The notes under the pieces were generated by a model. It ran no database searches. It was not told the DNA's origin and saw nothing but the letters and a program-made list of their open reading frames with translations. Below, one piece after another: positions 5,254 through 6,040 of a stretch of 6,040 nt of DNA. Every line of letters begins with the position of its first letter. Position 1 is the stretch's first letter. This DNA is from JBAYHN01 sp041666125 (GTDB taxonomy: Bacteria; Patescibacteriota; Gracilibacteria; UBA1369; UM-FILTER-53-11). The stretch covers positions 1 to 6,040 of the forward strand of contig JBAYHN010000072.1 in NCBI GenBank assembly GCA_041666125.1, written 5' to 3'. A program made the translations under genes and the position numbers.

Positions 5254-5281
5254 TTGCTGCCCGTGCAATATATGGTATAAT
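5254..5281 (+). promoter_or_regulatory. Extended -10 promoter of the HEXXH protein gene
   Basis: TTGCTG (5254-5259), a 16-nt spacer, then TATAAT (5276-5281, full consensus) preceded by TG-G (5273-5275), an extended -10. The transcription start should fall near 5288, leaving a leader of only about 15 nt before the ATG at 5303, with no Shine-Dalgarno sequence. Confidence 0.65.
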
Positions 5282-5294
5282 ATATAGATTTAAA
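5267..5294 (-). promoter_or_regulatory. Candidate divergent promoter of the DUF4440 gene
   Basis: On the minus strand TTTAAA (5289-5294) and TATATT (5267-5272) are separated by 16 nt, pointing to a start near 5260 and a leader of about 18 nt before the ATG at 5242. The elements interleave with the rightward promoter, so both polymerases would compete for the same 40 bp. The region is very AT-rich, so chance matches are possible. Confidence 0.35.
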
Positions 5295-5302
5295 TACACC
5301 GT

Positions 5303-5998
5303 ATGGCTATAGAATATGATACTGAAAGCACAAGGTTAACGCCAGCTTTTGCTAGCGAAGATCCATCTGGATATAAAGCTAGCTTATTGAATAAGCACGG
5401 AGCTATTGATGGTGGAAGGTTGGGAATGGTTTATGAAAAAGTTTTGGCATCGGGAATGCTGAAAGTTGAGAATATTGTTATAGATCCGAGTACGCCGAGG
5501 TGCAAAATTGTTGATGGTGCTGGAGGTTTTCAGTTAACCCTTGGGGTTCTAGATATTGAAGAACAGGAACGTCAAACAATGATATTTGAACATGAAAGAT
5601 TTACTGGCGAAGATGGAATTGTATATAAATTTAACCACGAATTGAGCCATTTCATTATTGGCTTCTTATCAGAAATAAGTGATGATTTTAACAGCCTTTA
5701 CCGTCTTACTTTTGACTCAAGATCAAAAGGTCGTGGTGGATTTCATATGAAGGGCAACCAGCCAAAATATAAGAATCAAAATAAACCATTTGTGTACGAA
5801 TCTAGAGAGGATATAGTCGAACTGGTTAACATGTATTTACTTGAACCAGACTACCTAAAACGCTTTTTGGATTTTCTTGTTGATCCAGCTAGTGCTCAAG
5901 TAAGGGCTTCTGGACATCTGGCAACTTTATCGAGAAGACAAGCAGATCACTTTTTCAATACAATCGATACTGCTGTAAAAGAATGGCTCAGGAGCTAG
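5303..5998 (+). CDS. Putative HEXXH zinc metallopeptidase-like protein, 231 aa
   Basis: The protein starts MAIEYDTESTRLTPAFASED with no signal peptide or membrane segment, so it is probably cytoplasmic. Residues 112-116 are HELSH in FNHELSHFIIGFL, the HEXXH zinc motif of clan MA metallopeptidases, set in a hydrophobic helix as expected. A third ligand could be Glu169 or Glu173 in SREDIVELVNMYL, about 53-57 residues further on in another helix, which would give a gluzincin-like arrangement. The first 100 residues look like alternating strands (VENIVIDP, FQLTLGVLDI), and the C-terminus is helical (DYLKRFLDFLVD, ADHFFNTIDTAVKEWL). I do not recognise the family, and the assignment rests on the motif and its helical setting. 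The extended -10 promoter at 5254-5281 supports this start. Its last codons overlap the next gene by 16 nt. Confidence 0.85.
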   Translation: MAIEYDTESTRLTPAFASEDPSGYKASLLNKHGAIDGGRLGMVYEKVLASGMLKVENIVIDPSTPRCKIVDGAGGFQLTLGVLDIEEQERQTMIFEHERFTGEDGIVYKFNHELSHFIIGFLSEISDDFNSLYRLTFDSRSKGRGGFHMKGNQPKYKNQNKPFVYESREDIVELVNMYLLEPDYLKRFLDFLVDPASAQVRASGHLATLSRRQADHFFNTIDTAVKEWLRS

Positions 5999-6040
5999 GA
6001 TTATTTCAGGTTTTAGCCGTGATCTTTTTCATTTATTCAA
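5983..6040 (+). CDS. Start of a membrane protein overlapping the HEXXH gene (partial, runs off right edge)
   Basis: An ATG at 5983 in another frame opens 19 codons, MAQELGLFQVLAVIFFIYS, that stay open to the window end. After a short polar head the residues are strongly hydrophobic, as in a signal anchor or first transmembrane helix. It overlaps the end of the HEXXH gene by 16 nt, an arrangement that suits translational coupling, so the two may form an operon. Only a few codons are visible, so a chance frame cannot be excluded. Confidence 0.45.
   Translation, partial: MAQELGLFQVLAVIFFIYS

Noticed and set aside
5243..5299. 19-residue N-terminal extension of the DUF4440 protein
   Set aside because: The extra residues do not fit the family and would cover the divergent promoter region. 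The ATG at 5240-5242 precedes the first conserved helix.
1..6040. CRISPR arrays, tRNA/rRNA genes, insertion sequences, attachment sites
   Set aside because: I saw no regularly spaced direct repeats, cloverleaf-like sequence, transposase or integrase motifs. The only clear exact direct repeat found by eye is the 20-nt leader pair.

Overview
The window is AT-rich, gene-dense DNA with short orphan proteins. Most gene starts have no Shine-Dalgarno sequence; they are preceded instead by A/T-rich leaders and good sigma70-type promoters, several of extended -10 form. TGA is used as a normal stop (ends at 2776 and 3354), which excludes the recoded-UGA candidate phyla. The mix of a single-pass membrane stub, a secreted coiled-coil protein, an RBBP9/YdeN-type hydrolase, a DUF4440 protein and many unknown small proteins fits a Patescibacteria (CPR, Parcubacteria-like) genome. 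That placement is inference from style, not from a marker gene. I see no rRNA, tRNA, CRISPR array, transposase, integrase or phage structural gene.

Layout. Positions 1-124 (-) hold the start of a membrane-anchored protein that runs off the left edge. The 125-290 gap carries two divergent promoters. The rightward one drives a 37-aa signal-peptide-like microprotein (291-404) and then a 541-aa exported alpha-helical protein (446-2071). These two genes share an identical 20-nt leader/start sequence and similar N-termini. A hairpin with an A-tract on one side and a T-tract on the other (2091-2126) probably ends transcription from both directions.

From 3781 down to 2144 there is a leftward cluster of small genes: a 96-aa unknown, an overlapping 48-aa GTG-start unknown, an alpha/beta hydrolase with an intact Ser-Asp-His triad, and two unknown small proteins of 103 and 84 aa. 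A divergent promoter region at 3782-3888 also starts a rightward 214-aa protein-kinase-fold protein whose catalytic motifs look degenerate.

That gene meets, stop to stop with a 3-nt gap, a leftward pair: an 85-aa unknown (4537-4794) and a DUF4440/NTF2-like protein (4865-5242). Across a 60-bp divergent promoter region lies a 231-aa protein with an HELSH motif (5303-5998), a candidate zinc metallopeptidase of no family I recognise. Its last codons overlap the start of a further membrane protein that leaves the window at the right.

No single pathway links these genes. The most notable points are the duplicated leader plus signal peptide in front of a repeat-built secreted protein, the orphan HEXXH protein, the degenerate kinase, and the consistent SD-less, short-leader gene starts.
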